Assembly: GCA_012521465.1 (NCBI GenBank)
Contig: JAAYMI010000171.1
Location: 1 to 33,385, forward strand
DNA from: Bacillota bacterium
GTDB taxonomy: Bacteria; Bacillota; Limnochordia; Darwinibacteriales; Darwinibacteriaceae
Length of the DNA: 33,385 nucleotides
Direction: 5' to 3'
Part shown: one piece after another, positions 15,042 to 22,878 of the stretch
Layout of the letters: every line of letters begins with the position of its first letter
How positions within the stretch are numbered: the stretch's first letter is position 1
Notes under the pieces: model-generated
What the model saw: only the letters and a program-made list of their open reading frames with translations
The model's database searches: none
Told to the model about the DNA's origin: nothing
Program-made: the position numbers and the translations under genes

Positions 15042-16352
15042 CTAGTGGTATTCGGCTCGGTCTAGATATTCGCGCAGGGAGTGCTCCACATCAGGGCTGT
15101 GTTTGGCCAGCTTCTGTAGGAGTTTCTGCAGAAACCTGCCTGCTCGGGTGAGTTCTTCTTCACTGGGCCAATGGTCGCCGTAGAGAATCTGGTCCCGCAG
15201 GCGGTGCACGTGCTCGAGTTCAGCTAGGGTGTCACCGTCGAGTCCGTTGCGGATCTGCTGCAGCGAGGCGGCAAAATCTCCAGAACTGAACAGCACGCTG
15301 CCCACGATATCGCTGAGGATGGTCTCCACAGCAATCCACTGCCGCATAAAGAGGCCTAGGCCCCGCTTGTCGGAGAAGTAGGACACTGCTTCATGGGGAG
15401 AGCCAAACGGATCAGTGCGGCTGATTTCCTGACGCGCTCGATTATACGCGGCGTAAAACTCTTCGTTTTGAGCGAGAATCACGTCTACGATCTGCTCGGC
15501 GATGGGTTTGTTTTGCGCTCTGGGATTGCACTTCCTCAGATACGGTTCAAGATCCTTGACCGTATCCAAACCAATGATCTGCAGAAACCGGAACAAGATA
15601 TCAGCACGTCCGATAAAAGGCTCTCTGCCTTCTGGGTTGTTCTGGCGGAGGTAGTCATATAAGTAGGCGGATAGTTCGTAGTGATTGGAGAAGGGCTGCG
15701 ACTCAGTTTGGATCCGCCGTTTCACTGCTTCCTGCAGTCTTTCCAACGCTACTTCGCCAGCATGCATCAGACCGTTAAGTTCGTCGAGAATAGCATACTC
15801 CTCGTAGGACAGCTGCCCTGGGCGGTTTTTGTAGACGAGGTCGTGCTCCACTTCCGCCCACGAATGCATCAAAACTGACCCCACCTGCAGCTCCACCAGC
15901 AGGTTGGCTAAGTGCTGGTCTTCGGGAGCGAGCGTAGAGGGCTTCAGACGGATGCGGTAATGGCGGGCAGAGTAACCCGAGAAACGCTTGGGATACGGAT
16001 AAGTATAGTCGATGTCCTCTGGGAAGTTTTTCACGTGTTCCACGATAAACTGAGAGCGTATGAACGCATCCACTTCTGTGCGGTCGCCAGGAAAGTACAG
16101 CGCGATGCGTACCCCTGCTAGGTCCACGATATCTTCGTAGATTTCATCTATGGACTGGTAGTTTTTTTCTGCATTGCGGGAAGTTACCTTTTCCAGCAGG
16201 CTGTCCAGGCGCTTAGCCCGATAGGTCACTAAAGCTCGCAGCCCGTTTCTCCTCAGACCACTTTCGCATTGAATCGCACACAGCTGCGCTAAACGTTCGT
16301 AGCGGTCCATGTGCTGCTTGTAGTCTTCCAGGAACTGATCAATTATGGACAT
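15042..16352 (-). CDS. RelA/SpoT nucleotidyltransferase-domain protein with long C-terminal extension
   Basis: The product is 436 aa. Residues about 40-175 form a (p)ppGpp-synthetase-type domain: YRAKRLDSLLEKV (44-56), the DLAGVRI strand (77-83), PKRFSGYSARHY (121-132) and VELQVGSVLMHSWAEVEHDLVYK (153-175), matching the ExQ, W-AE-EH and YK synthetase motifs. No HD hydrolase domain precedes it and no TGS/ACT domains follow, so it is not a full-length Rel. The remaining 260 residues are helical and of unknown family. The end (RDQILYG at 386-392, then a helical hairpin) resembles a HEPN domain with the usual His replaced by Tyr. It has its own promoter and terminator. It could be an alarmone synthetase or a toxin-like pyrophosphotransferase. 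Confidence 0.75.
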   Translation of the reverse strand: MSIIDQFLEDYKQHMDRYERLAQLCAIQCESGLRRNGLRALVTYRAKRLDSLLEKVTSRNAEKNYQSIDEIYEDIVDLAGVRIALYFPGDRTEVDAFIRSQFIVEHVKNFPEDIDYTYPYPKRFSGYSARHYRIRLKPSTLAPEDQHLANLLVELQVGSVLMHSWAEVEHDLVYKNRPGQLSYEEYAILDELNGLMHAGEVALERLQEAVKRRIQTESQPFSNHYELSAYLYDYLRQNNPEGREPFIGRADILFRFLQIIGLDTVKDLEPYLRKCNPRAQNKPIAEQIVDVILAQNEEFYAAYNRARQEISRTDPFGSPHEAVSYFSDKRGLGLFMRQWIAVETILSDIVGSVLFSSGDFAASLQQIRNGLDGDTLAELEHVHRLRDQILYGDHWPSEEELTRAGRFLQKLLQKLAKHSPDVEHSLREYLDRAEYH

Positions 16353-16398
16353 TGACCTCTCCTATTCTGTTAAAATTCTGTTTGCATTCTCCATATAT

Positions 16399-16427
16399 AA
16401 TATATACTCGTTGGCGGAAAAGGTAAA
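16399..16427 (-). promoter_or_regulatory. Promoter of the RelA/SpoT-domain gene
   Basis: On the minus strand TTTACC (16422-16427), 17 nt, then TATATT (16399-16404), inside an unusually AT-rich patch, lies about 47 nt before the start codon. Confidence 0.55.
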
Positions 16428-16449
16428 CATGTCCGTTAGAAAGGAAGGA

Positions 16450-18333
16450 CTACAGGAAGTTGAAGTTCCACATCAGCCATGTTACTGCCACACTGCAGAG
16501 GGTTAAGCAGGTGTAGTGCAGCCGCATCCACCCAGTACCGAGGCGCTTAAACCAGGCATAGAGAGTCAAAACAGCCATGATACTCGCCAGTCCTCCCAAT
16601 ACTCTAGACATGCTTGTGAGAGTATCAAGTGGCCCCGATTGCTGCAGGAACATGCGCGGCGTTTGGAAATCGGGATGGATATCTAGAGCTGCCCGGAGGA
16701 GAATGACCACCTGTGAGAAAAAGCCCAGGATAAACAAGGTGCCTACTAGTTTCGGCAGCCCAAAGCGCTGCTTTCTCCGGGAGCCCTTTACCAGTTGGAC
16801 AGCCCACACCACAAGCGTAAACAGCATGAAGGCGATGGCTGCTAAAAGCGCAGACACTACTATGGGCATAGCCAGATACCAGGGAGCCCTGATCAGAGAA
16901 TGGGGTCCTGCTCTATGAATTGCCGCTACTTTACCATCGCGAAAGGCTAGGGCGATCTTGTCGGGACTGTCCAACTTCTGGAACAAACCGGGTGCAATTT
17001 CCCCGTAACGGGACGTGGAGCCTTTCGTGCTGATGGTGAGGTAGCCTTCATCATCTACATCTACCTGGTATGCCATGACCAATCGAGCGATGGATTCGGG
17101 CATCGTAAAATTGCTGCGAGTGGAGTGATAGGTCCCTACGTAATTTGGCGCAGCCCCCAAAGGGATTGGCTTAGGCGTGACTTGCGTTTCCGTTTGGGCG
17201 GGAAAATAGCGGTTCATAAAGGCTTCGAAGAGTTCAATGCGCGCTCCGGATGTATTCATCATGTTGTAGACCACATATAAGCCCACGTGTTCTTCTGGAA
17301 TAAGAAACAGCCCGGAGTGGAAGAGTCCAGTATCTCCTCCTTGTTCCAGAATGCGGTAGCTGTTTACATAGTTCTCGATGAAACCGTAGGCCATTCCAGG
17401 CAGTTCAGGGTGGTTTGTGTACTGCTGGGACTGCATGAGCTGCGCAGTCTCTTCTGCCAGGACACGGTTCTCGCCGTATGCACCCAACTGCAGGTGGGCA
17501 ATCATCAGTTTGGCCATATCAAGGGCGGTAGTGGTCAGGCTGCCCGCGGGATATGCCTGAGCATATTCAAAGTCCCCTGCGATGTGCCTGCCGCGGCTCC
17601 AGTGGTACCCTTTTGACATGTAGGGTGCCAGGTTATCAGGCAGAGGCTGCCGGAGCGTGCTGTTTGTCATGTCCAAGGGAGCAAAAATGTGTTCCTCTAC
17701 GTACTCGTAGAAGGGTTGGCCGGATACCCGTTCTACGATGTAGCCCGCAAGGGCTGACCCGTAGTTAGAGTAGGCGAGCATAGTCCCGGGCAGTGCAACG
17801 CGAGCTGGCATGCGTACCTGCAGGTATTCACCGAGGGGGCGGAGGTCTCCTTTGTCCAGCACGAATGTCTCCGTCAGCACATCCTCGAATCCCGCCGTAT
17901 GTGTCAAGAGGTGGTGCAGGGTGATAGGAGGGGCTTGGACGCCGGAATGGAGCTGAGCGGGGATCTTGAAGTCTAGATACTCGTTAACATCCTTATGGAG
18001 ATCGAGTTTCCCCGCTTCCACAAGCTGCATCACCGCTGTCCACACCAAGACTTTCGTGTTCGAAGCGGCTCGGTGCAGCGTGCGGACTGGATCGACGGGC
18101 TCTTTATTGGCCAAGTCTGCATATCCGTATCCTTTGGCCAAGAGCACTTCCCCATCCTTGACCACGGCTACCGCGATCCCAGGAACGTTGTACTGGAGCT
18201 GCTGGATCGCGAACACTCCGTCGAAGAACGCTTCCAGATCGGCGGTATCGTTCAAGGATAGGGCCCGGGCCCCGGTGCTGGCGACCAAAACAAGACAGAG
18301 CAGGATCGCGACTCTACCTAGCCGTGCTGCCAT
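16450..18333 (-). CDS. Membrane-anchored serine beta-lactamase-fold hydrolase (class C/PBP4*-like)
   Basis: The product is about 627 aa. It has a signal peptide or anchor (roughly residues 5-25), then a serine hydrolase domain with Ser91-Asn-Thr-Lys94 (SxxK), Tyr188-Ser-Asn190 (YxN) and His339-Ser-Gly341 (the KTG equivalent). A linker or lipocalin-like domain follows (YVGTYHSTRSNFTMPESI), then about four membrane helices at the C-terminus. Family members act on D-amino-acid peptides, cell-wall stems or esters outside the membrane. I place the start at ATG 18333, 6 nt after GAGGTGG; ATGs at 18336 and 18348 are alternatives. The open frame extends further upstream but without a start signal. 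The gene is divergent from the Gfo/Idh/MocA gene. True beta-lactamase activity is unlikely. Confidence 0.85.
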   Translation of the reverse strand: MAARLGRVAILLCLVLVASTGARALSLNDTADLEAFFDGVFAIQQLQYNVPGIAVAVVKDGEVLLAKGYGYADLANKEPVDPVRTLHRAASNTKVLVWTAVMQLVEAGKLDLHKDVNEYLDFKIPAQLHSGVQAPPITLHHLLTHTAGFEDVLTETFVLDKGDLRPLGEYLQVRMPARVALPGTMLAYSNYGSALAGYIVERVSGQPFYEYVEEHIFAPLDMTNSTLRQPLPDNLAPYMSKGYHWSRGRHIAGDFEYAQAYPAGSLTTTALDMAKLMIAHLQLGAYGENRVLAEETAQLMQSQQYTNHPELPGMAYGFIENYVNSYRILEQGGDTGLFHSGLFLIPEEHVGLYVVYNMMNTSGARIELFEAFMNRYFPAQTETQVTPKPIPLGAAPNYVGTYHSTRSNFTMPESIARLVMAYQVDVDDEGYLTISTKGSTSRYGEIAPGLFQKLDSPDKIALAFRDGKVAAIHRAGPHSLIRAPWYLAMPIVVSALLAAIAFMLFTLVVWAVQLVKGSRRKQRFGLPKLVGTLFILGFFSQVVILLRAALDIHPDFQTPRMFLQQSGPLDTLTSMSRVLGGLASIMAVLTLYAWFKRLGTGWMRLHYTCLTLCSVAVTWLMWNFNFL

Positions 18334-18448
18334 CATGTCCCACCTCATAAACGTTTTGTTGTTCCTGTTCTTCAACACCACAAGGGATCCTGCCTCTGCA
18401 GGGAGAAGTTGGGAATTATTATAAACTCTGTAAGGTGGTGGGAAAACA

Positions 18449-19447
18449 GTGGAGAAACCGGTGAAGTGGGGTATTCTCGGAGGAGCAAAGATCGCCCACA
18501 CGCAGTTTCTGCCGGCCCTCGCTAATGCGAGGAACGCGGTACTGCATGCCGTAGGCAGTCGGAGCGCGATGAAGGCTGAGGCCGTGGCCGAGGAGTGGGG
18601 AGCACCGCGGGCGTACGGCAGCTACGAAGCTGTGCTGGCGGACGCTGAAGTAGAGGCGGTGTATGTTCCGCTGCCCAACAATATGCACCACGAATGGACA
18701 ATCAAGGCGCTGCGCGCCGGCAAGCACGTGCTGTGTGAAAAACCCATGGCTCTCAATGTGGAACAATGTAGGGAGATGCTGCAGACCGCCCAGGCTGAGG
18801 GCCGGCTTTTCATGGAAGCTTTTATGTATCGCTTCCACCCTCAGATCTTTAAGGTACAGGAGCTGATTCAGTCTGGGCGTATAGGCAGGGTGCAGCTCAT
18901 TAGGGGGAGCTTCAGCTTTTTCTTGGACGATGAAACTAACATCCGCTTGGCACCAGGTCTCGGAGGCGGCAGCCTCATGGATGTGGGCTGCTACCCAATC
19001 TCATTTGCCAATCTGATCTTTGGTGAACTACCCGAGCGTGTGAAAGCGGCTGGTGTCTACAGGCTGGATTCGCCCGACATTGACCTTACGATGTGCGGAA
19101 TTCTAGAGTACTCCCAGGGGCGGCTTGCAGTGTTTGACAGCAGTTTTGCCATGGAAGCTCGGCAGGGAGTAGAAATTGTGGGCACTGGGGGAACCATTCA
19201 GATCAACCGACCGTGGCGGCCCGACCGCGCGGAAGTATCAATAGTGGTGCAGCAGGGGACCGTGCGCGAAGAGATTGCATTCCCTGCGAGCAATCCCTAT
19301 CAACTTGAGATTGAGCATTTCTCAAACTGCATCCGCACCGGGGAGCCCCCGCTGCTGCCTGGGGAATTTGGCTTGGGAGTGGTGGCTGTAATGCAGGCTT
19401 GTCACCGCTCAGCTTCATCGGGCGAATGGGCAGCTCCCAAAGCATGA
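18449..19447 (+). CDS. Gfo/Idh/MocA family NAD(P)-dependent oxidoreductase
   Basis: This 332-aa oxidoreductase has an N-terminal Rossmann fold (KWGILGGAKIAHTQFLPAL), the catalytic-lysine motif CEKPMALN near residue 97, and MEAFMYRFHPQ. Its C-terminal domain includes GGGSLMDVGCYPISFANLIFGE. Family members oxidise or reduce hydroxyls of sugars, inositols or trans-dihydrodiols. The GGSLMDVGCY pattern is common in the dihydrodiol/xylose dehydrogenase-like branch. The start is a GTG at 18449 with AAGGTGG about 10 nt upstream. The 3' end overlaps the convergent membrane-protein gene by 46 bp. The substrate is unknown; no sugar operon is adjacent. Confidence 0.9.
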   Translation: MEKPVKWGILGGAKIAHTQFLPALANARNAVLHAVGSRSAMKAEAVAEEWGAPRAYGSYEAVLADAEVEAVYVPLPNNMHHEWTIKALRAGKHVLCEKPMALNVEQCREMLQTAQAEGRLFMEAFMYRFHPQIFKVQELIQSGRIGRVQLIRGSFSFFLDDETNIRLAPGLGGGSLMDVGCYPISFANLIFGELPERVKAAGVYRLDSPDIDLTMCGILEYSQGRLAVFDSSFAMEARQGVEIVGTGGTIQINRPWRPDRAEVSIVVQQGTVREEIAFPASNPYQLEIEHFSNCIRTGEPPLLPGEFGLGVVAVMQACHRSASSGEWAAPKA

Positions 19448-19890
19448 TAGGCCCAAATGGCGAAGGTAAACCAGGCGAGGAATGTGAGATACATGGGGAT
19501 AGGGAAAAACCAGGGCTTAAAGTCGTACAGCTCGACGTTGCGAACCAATAGGCCGTAGCCCACGGCCAGGGCTGCCCAGGCTGCGGTGTACAGGTAGCGG
19601 AGAATTCGCAGATGTCTTGGGAAGAAGTAGAAGTAAAACACCATGACCAAAGTCCAGCCGATGGGCGAGAAGAAGTGCTGATTGGCGCATTCCCAGATCC
19701 CGTGGTTCATAAACCAGATAATGCCCAGTACGTCCTGGAAGAGCCAAACAGTGATCACGTCTCCGAGTCCGCCCAGGACAGCAGCCGCGGGAATCAGGCC
19801 GCGCAGCTGGCCGCGGGGAATGAAGAGAAGAATCGCCACCGCCATTGCAACGACGAATGCAGGGTAAAACACGGCTTGCACTAGTTCCAC
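19402..19890 (-). CDS. Small integral membrane protein of unknown function
   Basis: The product is about 162 aa with five hydrophobic segments and conserved-looking Trp/His/Glu residues between them (WFMNHGIWECANQHFF; FPRHLRIL; DFKPWFFPIPMY). The pattern recalls small membrane proteins of clostridial and bacillar genomes such as the CBO0543 group, but I am not sure of that assignment. The GTG at 19890 is preferred because GGGAGG is 8 nt upstream; the GTG at 19896 is too close to it. Its 3' end overlaps the oppositely oriented oxidoreductase gene. A role cannot be stated. Confidence 0.65.
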   Translation of the reverse strand: MELVQAVFYPAFVVAMAVAILLFIPRGQLRGLIPAAAVLGGLGDVITVWLFQDVLGIIWFMNHGIWECANQHFFSPIGWTLVMVFYFYFFPRHLRILRYLYTAAWAALAVGYGLLVRNVELYDFKPWFFPIPMYLTFLAWFTFAIWAYHALGAAHSPDEAER

Positions 19891-19935
19891 TGCCACTACC
19901 TCCCTGTGCCAGGTATCTGCTCATAGAATACCCAA

Positions 19936-19965
19936 AATAACCCCGCACAATCATGCGGGGTTATT
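19936..19965 (-). terminator. Terminator after the LysM gene
   Basis: A perfect 12-bp stem AATAACCCCGCA / TGCGGGGTTATT with a 6-nt loop lies 9 nt past the stop codon. The U-rich arm serves the minus strand (TTATTTTGG). Confidence 0.8.
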
Positions 19966-19974
19966 CCTGGTAAA

Positions 19975-20574
19975 TTACCTTGGGCAGCACTGGTTGAACT
20001 GGCCAATTAAAGCAATGCGATTCAAATTGGGCGTCGTTACAGGGAATCCAATCTCAGCCGTGACCACAATGTCTTGGAACGGGGCGATTATTTCTCCAGG
20101 TCCGAATACAAATGCGCCAACATATACGCCAGGCTCAATGGCAACGGGGCCGGTGCGGAACAGCTGGATTGGAATGGGAGGTGCGTTAACTCTCCTAATC
20201 CAAGCGACATAAATGTTACCGCCGAGGGATTGGGGCGGCGGAAGTCCGATGGCGGAAACCAAGACATTACCTGATTGTCCGGAGCGCTGGAATACCCGGG
20301 CCACTCCGCCGGCTTCAGCTGCAGGATTAAACGGAATGTTCGCAGTCCTAAACAGCAGCATAGCGCATTCCACAGTGGGCACGGAGGGTTGTGTTGCAGG
20401 AATACAGATTACCTGGCCGGGGAAAATCAGATTCGGATTAGGAATCTGGGGATTCGCGGCAATTAGTGCTGATAGTGGTACGCCGAAGCGCCGGGCAATC
20501 GTAAATAGGGTATCGCCTGGTTTGACAGTGTAATAAAAACCGCTGCAGTTTGCGGGTGGGGCTGGGAATAACAC
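19975..20574 (-). CDS. LysM-domain protein, possible spore-coat or cell-wall protein
   Basis: The product is 199 aa. A single LysM domain spans about residues 14-58 (YYTVKPGDTLFTIARRFGV through PGQVICIP) and would bind peptidoglycan or other N-acetylglucosamine polymers. The C-terminal 130 residues are strand-rich (VFQRSGQSGNVLVSAIGLP, PGVYVGAFVFGPGEII) and of unknown family, ending in a Cys pair (CCPR). No signal peptide is seen. That is odd for a wall protein but usual for spore-coat proteins assembled from the mother-cell cytoplasm. The start is GTG 20574, 7 nt after AAAGGAGG. The upstream region has CATACACT (minus strand), similar to a sigma-E/K -10 box, but no matching -35. Confidence 0.78.
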   Translation of the reverse strand: MLFPAPPANCSGFYYTVKPGDTLFTIARRFGVPLSALIAANPQIPNPNLIFPGQVICIPATQPSVPTVECAMLLFRTANIPFNPAAEAGGVARVFQRSGQSGNVLVSAIGLPPPQSLGGNIYVAWIRRVNAPPIPIQLFRTGPVAIEPGVYVGAFVFGPGEIIAPFQDIVVTAEIGFPVTTPNLNRIALIGQFNQCCPR

Positions 20575-20648
20575 AGGGACGCCTCCTTTCGTCTCAACTC
20601 TGGTAACAGTGTATGCATCCTAGAGCTGAAACGCATAGGATTGGGGCG

Positions 20649-21569
20649 TCATTTTCCCTGCAAAACCCTCTCTAGATCGGCGCTTAAGCTGCGCACTGCC
20701 TCCCAGCGGATGCTGAACCTGGCACTGGCATCGTCTCCCACATGCAGCCATAAGAGCCCTGCAAGGCGGAGGGCAACAAGGTGGTGGTGCACCGTACTCT
20801 TGGCCAGGCCGCTTCTCTGAACTAGTTCTGTGAAGCGGATAACACCGTTTCCGATTGCCCGCAGCAGCTGGATCCGGCTGGGATCGGCCACAGCTCTCAG
20901 CACCCGCTCGAGGCGGGCCGTTCCATCTTCCCGGGGCAGCACACTGCCTGAGACGGGATAAAACACCACGCCGTGATCTCCACCAATCACGTAGACAGGC
21001 CATGGACTGAGGTGACCCTGTGGAATCATCGTGATCTCTGTGACGGCATCAGCTTCCCAAACAAGGCTTTGGGTCAGTTCCTTGACCAATTCCTGGGGCC
21101 GCTGTTCGAAGTCCTTTGCCCTAACCCGTCCCGCAGCAGCGATCTCTGCAAGCTCACCGGTCACCTTGTTTGCTATGCGGCTGAAATACTGCTCGTGCCA
21201 CATTCCCAGACCTTTTGCCAGTACTTGGCACATCTTGCGCAGGCTTTCCGGCGGTCGGCGCTGCGTGTTGGGGTCGAAAGAGTAGATGATCTCATATGCC
21301 TCTTTGCCGGACAAGGACCCAACCCATTTAACGAACTCAGCTGCTCCCGCATGGGGGCAGCTCAAGAGGAGAGCAATGGGAACGGCCTGCTCCATCCGGC
21401 GGATTTCGTCGATGAGAACGAGGTTCTGCGGTGAAAGCTTGGCCTGGCACCAGTTGAACCACTCTCTGCTCAGATCGAGGGATCCCTGCTGCTTGACGAA
21501 AGCGGCAGCCCAGGCACTGACCAACAGCTCGTAAGCTTCTTTGAACTCCACACTAATCTGTAAGATCAT
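20649..21569 (-). CDS. ArsR-type winged-helix regulator with long N-terminal domain
   Basis: The product is 306 aa. The C-terminal 85 residues are an ArsR-type winged helix-turn-helix: RVLRAVADPSRIQLLRAIGNG, FTELVQRSGLAKSTVHHHLVALRLAGLL. The first 220 residues form a mostly helical domain without metal-binding Cys motifs, similar in layout to the larger ArsR-like regulators with an N-terminal DUF5937-like part. The effector is unknown, and the usual metal-sensing CVC motif is absent. The start is ATG 21569 with AGGAG 8 nt upstream. It is divergent from the NUDIX gene (68-nt gap) and could regulate it, though this is speculative. Confidence 0.82.
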   Translation of the reverse strand: MILQISVEFKEAYELLVSAWAAAFVKQQGSLDLSREWFNWCQAKLSPQNLVLIDEIRRMEQAVPIALLLSCPHAGAAEFVKWVGSLSGKEAYEIIYSFDPNTQRRPPESLRKMCQVLAKGLGMWHEQYFSRIANKVTGELAEIAAAGRVRAKDFEQRPQELVKELTQSLVWEADAVTEITMIPQGHLSPWPVYVIGGDHGVVFYPVSGSVLPREDGTARLERVLRAVADPSRIQLLRAIGNGVIRFTELVQRSGLAKSTVHHHLVALRLAGLLWLHVGDDASARFSIRWEAVRSLSADLERVLQGK

Positions 21570-21637
21570 GCCTCATTCTCCTATCATGAACAGGACTTCT
21601 GCCCGCGGGCAAGAATAGCTTCTACGAGGTGAGAAAC

Positions 21638-22141
21638 GTGTTTATTAGATTTGTCACTAAAGATGCCTGGATCGGCGGCCAAGTGCGTCAGTTTAGGATG
21701 GTTGACCATCCTGGTGCCGCGGCTGTATTGGTTGTCCAAGACGGCCAAGTTCTCATGGTGGAACAGTATCGCCCAGCAGCGAACCGCAACATGCTGGAGA
21801 TTCCCGCTGGTTCCATCGATGGAGAAGAGAGCCCCGCGGAATGCGCTCTGCGCGAACTCGAGGAAGAAACTGGTTACCGCGTGCAAAAACTAGAACCAAT
21901 GGGTTATCTCTACCCCACGCCCGGCTATACCAATGAAGTACTCTACCTCTTCTTAGGCGAAGGTCTCATTCCTGGAGAGCCGCACCCCGTCGATGGTGAA
22001 GATATTGAGGTGCGGTGGGTTCCCCTGAAAGAGGCGGAGCAGCTGATTGATGAAGGCGCGATTCACGATGCTAAGACTATCATTGCCATTTTCAAATACA
22101 TCCGTATGATGCGTGAGAGCGAGCGCCAGCGCAGTCACTAA
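21638..22141 (+). CDS. nudF: NUDIX hydrolase, ADP-ribose pyrophosphatase-like
   Basis: This 167-aa protein has a perfect Nudix box at 58-80 (G-x5-E-x7-REL-x-EE-x-GY). The preceding VEQYRPAANRNMLEIPAG is typical of ADP-ribose pyrophosphatases. They split ADP-ribose into AMP and ribose-5-phosphate, removing a reactive NAD breakdown product. The GTG at 21638 is best placed (GAGGTGA at 21627-21633); an in-frame GTG at 21629 overlaps the ribosome-binding site. The gene ends only 5 nt from the convergent nucleotidyltransferase gene, with no terminator between them. Confidence 0.88.
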   Translation: MFIRFVTKDAWIGGQVRQFRMVDHPGAAAVLVVQDGQVLMVEQYRPAANRNMLEIPAGSIDGEESPAECALRELEEETGYRVQKLEPMGYLYPTPGYTNEVLYLFLGEGLIPGEPHPVDGEDIEVRWVPLKEAEQLIDEGAIHDAKTIIAIFKYIRMMRESERQRSH

Positions 22142-22146
22142 GGAAC

Positions 22147-22878
22147 TTACTTGGCGTTCTCTTCAGCCAGCAGGGCGTTGATTGCCTCCAGGTCTTCGGG
22201 GCGGCCGATGTCGCGCCAGTAACCGAAGATCCTGTGGGAACGCACTTCTAAGCCATCGTCGATCATCAGGCGCAGGGCGGAACTCAGTTCATACTCTCCC
22301 CGGGGTGATGGTTGGATGCGGTCGATGTAGTCGAAGATGAACGGGGGGTACACATACACGCCGGCATTGTTCCAGTGGGTTGTCGATGTGCCCTGGGGCG
22401 GTTTTTCGATGATGCGTTCCACTGTATCGTCTGGACGCAAGTAAACGGCTGCGCCAGCGTAGGGGTCGTCCACCCAGTTTACGGTGTTGGTAGGATACTT
22501 GCCCCCCTCAGAGCGTTCCAGAAGGGCTCGGTAGTTACCGGGATGAATAATAATATCTCCATAGGAGAGCATGATGGGTTCACCACCGGCTAGGTCGCGG
22601 GCCAGCATCGCGGCCCGAGCCGTCCCATACACGGATAGGTCTTGGGTGAGGTAAGTAATCTCCACCCCGAGCTTCTCGCCAGATCCGTACCGCTCGCGAA
22701 TCTGTTCGCCCAAATGTCCAATCACAATGCCAAAGCGGGTAATGCCCGCTTCTTTCATGCCCAGTACAATGTGTTCGAGACAAGTCTTGCCGCCCACTTC
22801 CAGCAGGACTTTGGGGATGGTTTTCCCGAGGCTCTGCAGCCTTGTACCTTTACCAGCCGCTAAGACAACTCCAAGCAT
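22147..22878 (-). CDS. Sugar-phosphate nucleotidyltransferase
   Basis: This 243-aa single-domain NTP-transferase has the N-terminal signature VVLAAGKGTRLQSLGKTIPKVLLEVGG, the metal/nucleotide region MLSYGDIII, EKPP near residue 158 and NNAGVYVYPP. Such enzymes join a sugar 1-phosphate to an NTP to make NDP-sugars (RmlA, GalU, HddC types). The nucleotide and sugar cannot be told by eye. Its ATG directly abuts the stop codon of the upstream phosphohexomutase gene, so the pair probably converts a sugar 6-phosphate to 1-phosphate and then to an NDP-sugar for envelope polysaccharide or glycogen-like polymers. No left-handed beta-helix acyltransferase domain is attached. Confidence 0.87.
   Translation of the reverse strand: MLGVVLAAGKGTRLQSLGKTIPKVLLEVGGKTCLEHIVLGMKEAGITRFGIVIGHLGEQIRERYGSGEKLGVEITYLTQDLSVYGTARAAMLARDLAGGEPIMLSYGDIIIHPGNYRALLERSEGGKYPTNTVNWVDDPYAGAAVYLRPDDTVERIIEKPPQGTSTTHWNNAGVYVYPPFIFDYIDRIQPSPRGEYELSSALRLMIDDGLEVRSHRIFGYWRDIGRPEDLEAINALLAEENAK

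Noticed and set aside
18349-18448. Divergent promoters between the serine hydrolase and the Gfo/Idh gene
   Set aside because: TATTAT/TATAAA at 18417-18425 could be a -10, but no acceptable -35 hexamer is found at 16-18 nt on either strand.
20605-20618. Sigma-E/K-like promoter before the LysM gene
   Set aside because: CATACACT resembles a -10 element, but I could not find a matching -35 at the right distance; mentioned only as a hint in the gene entry.
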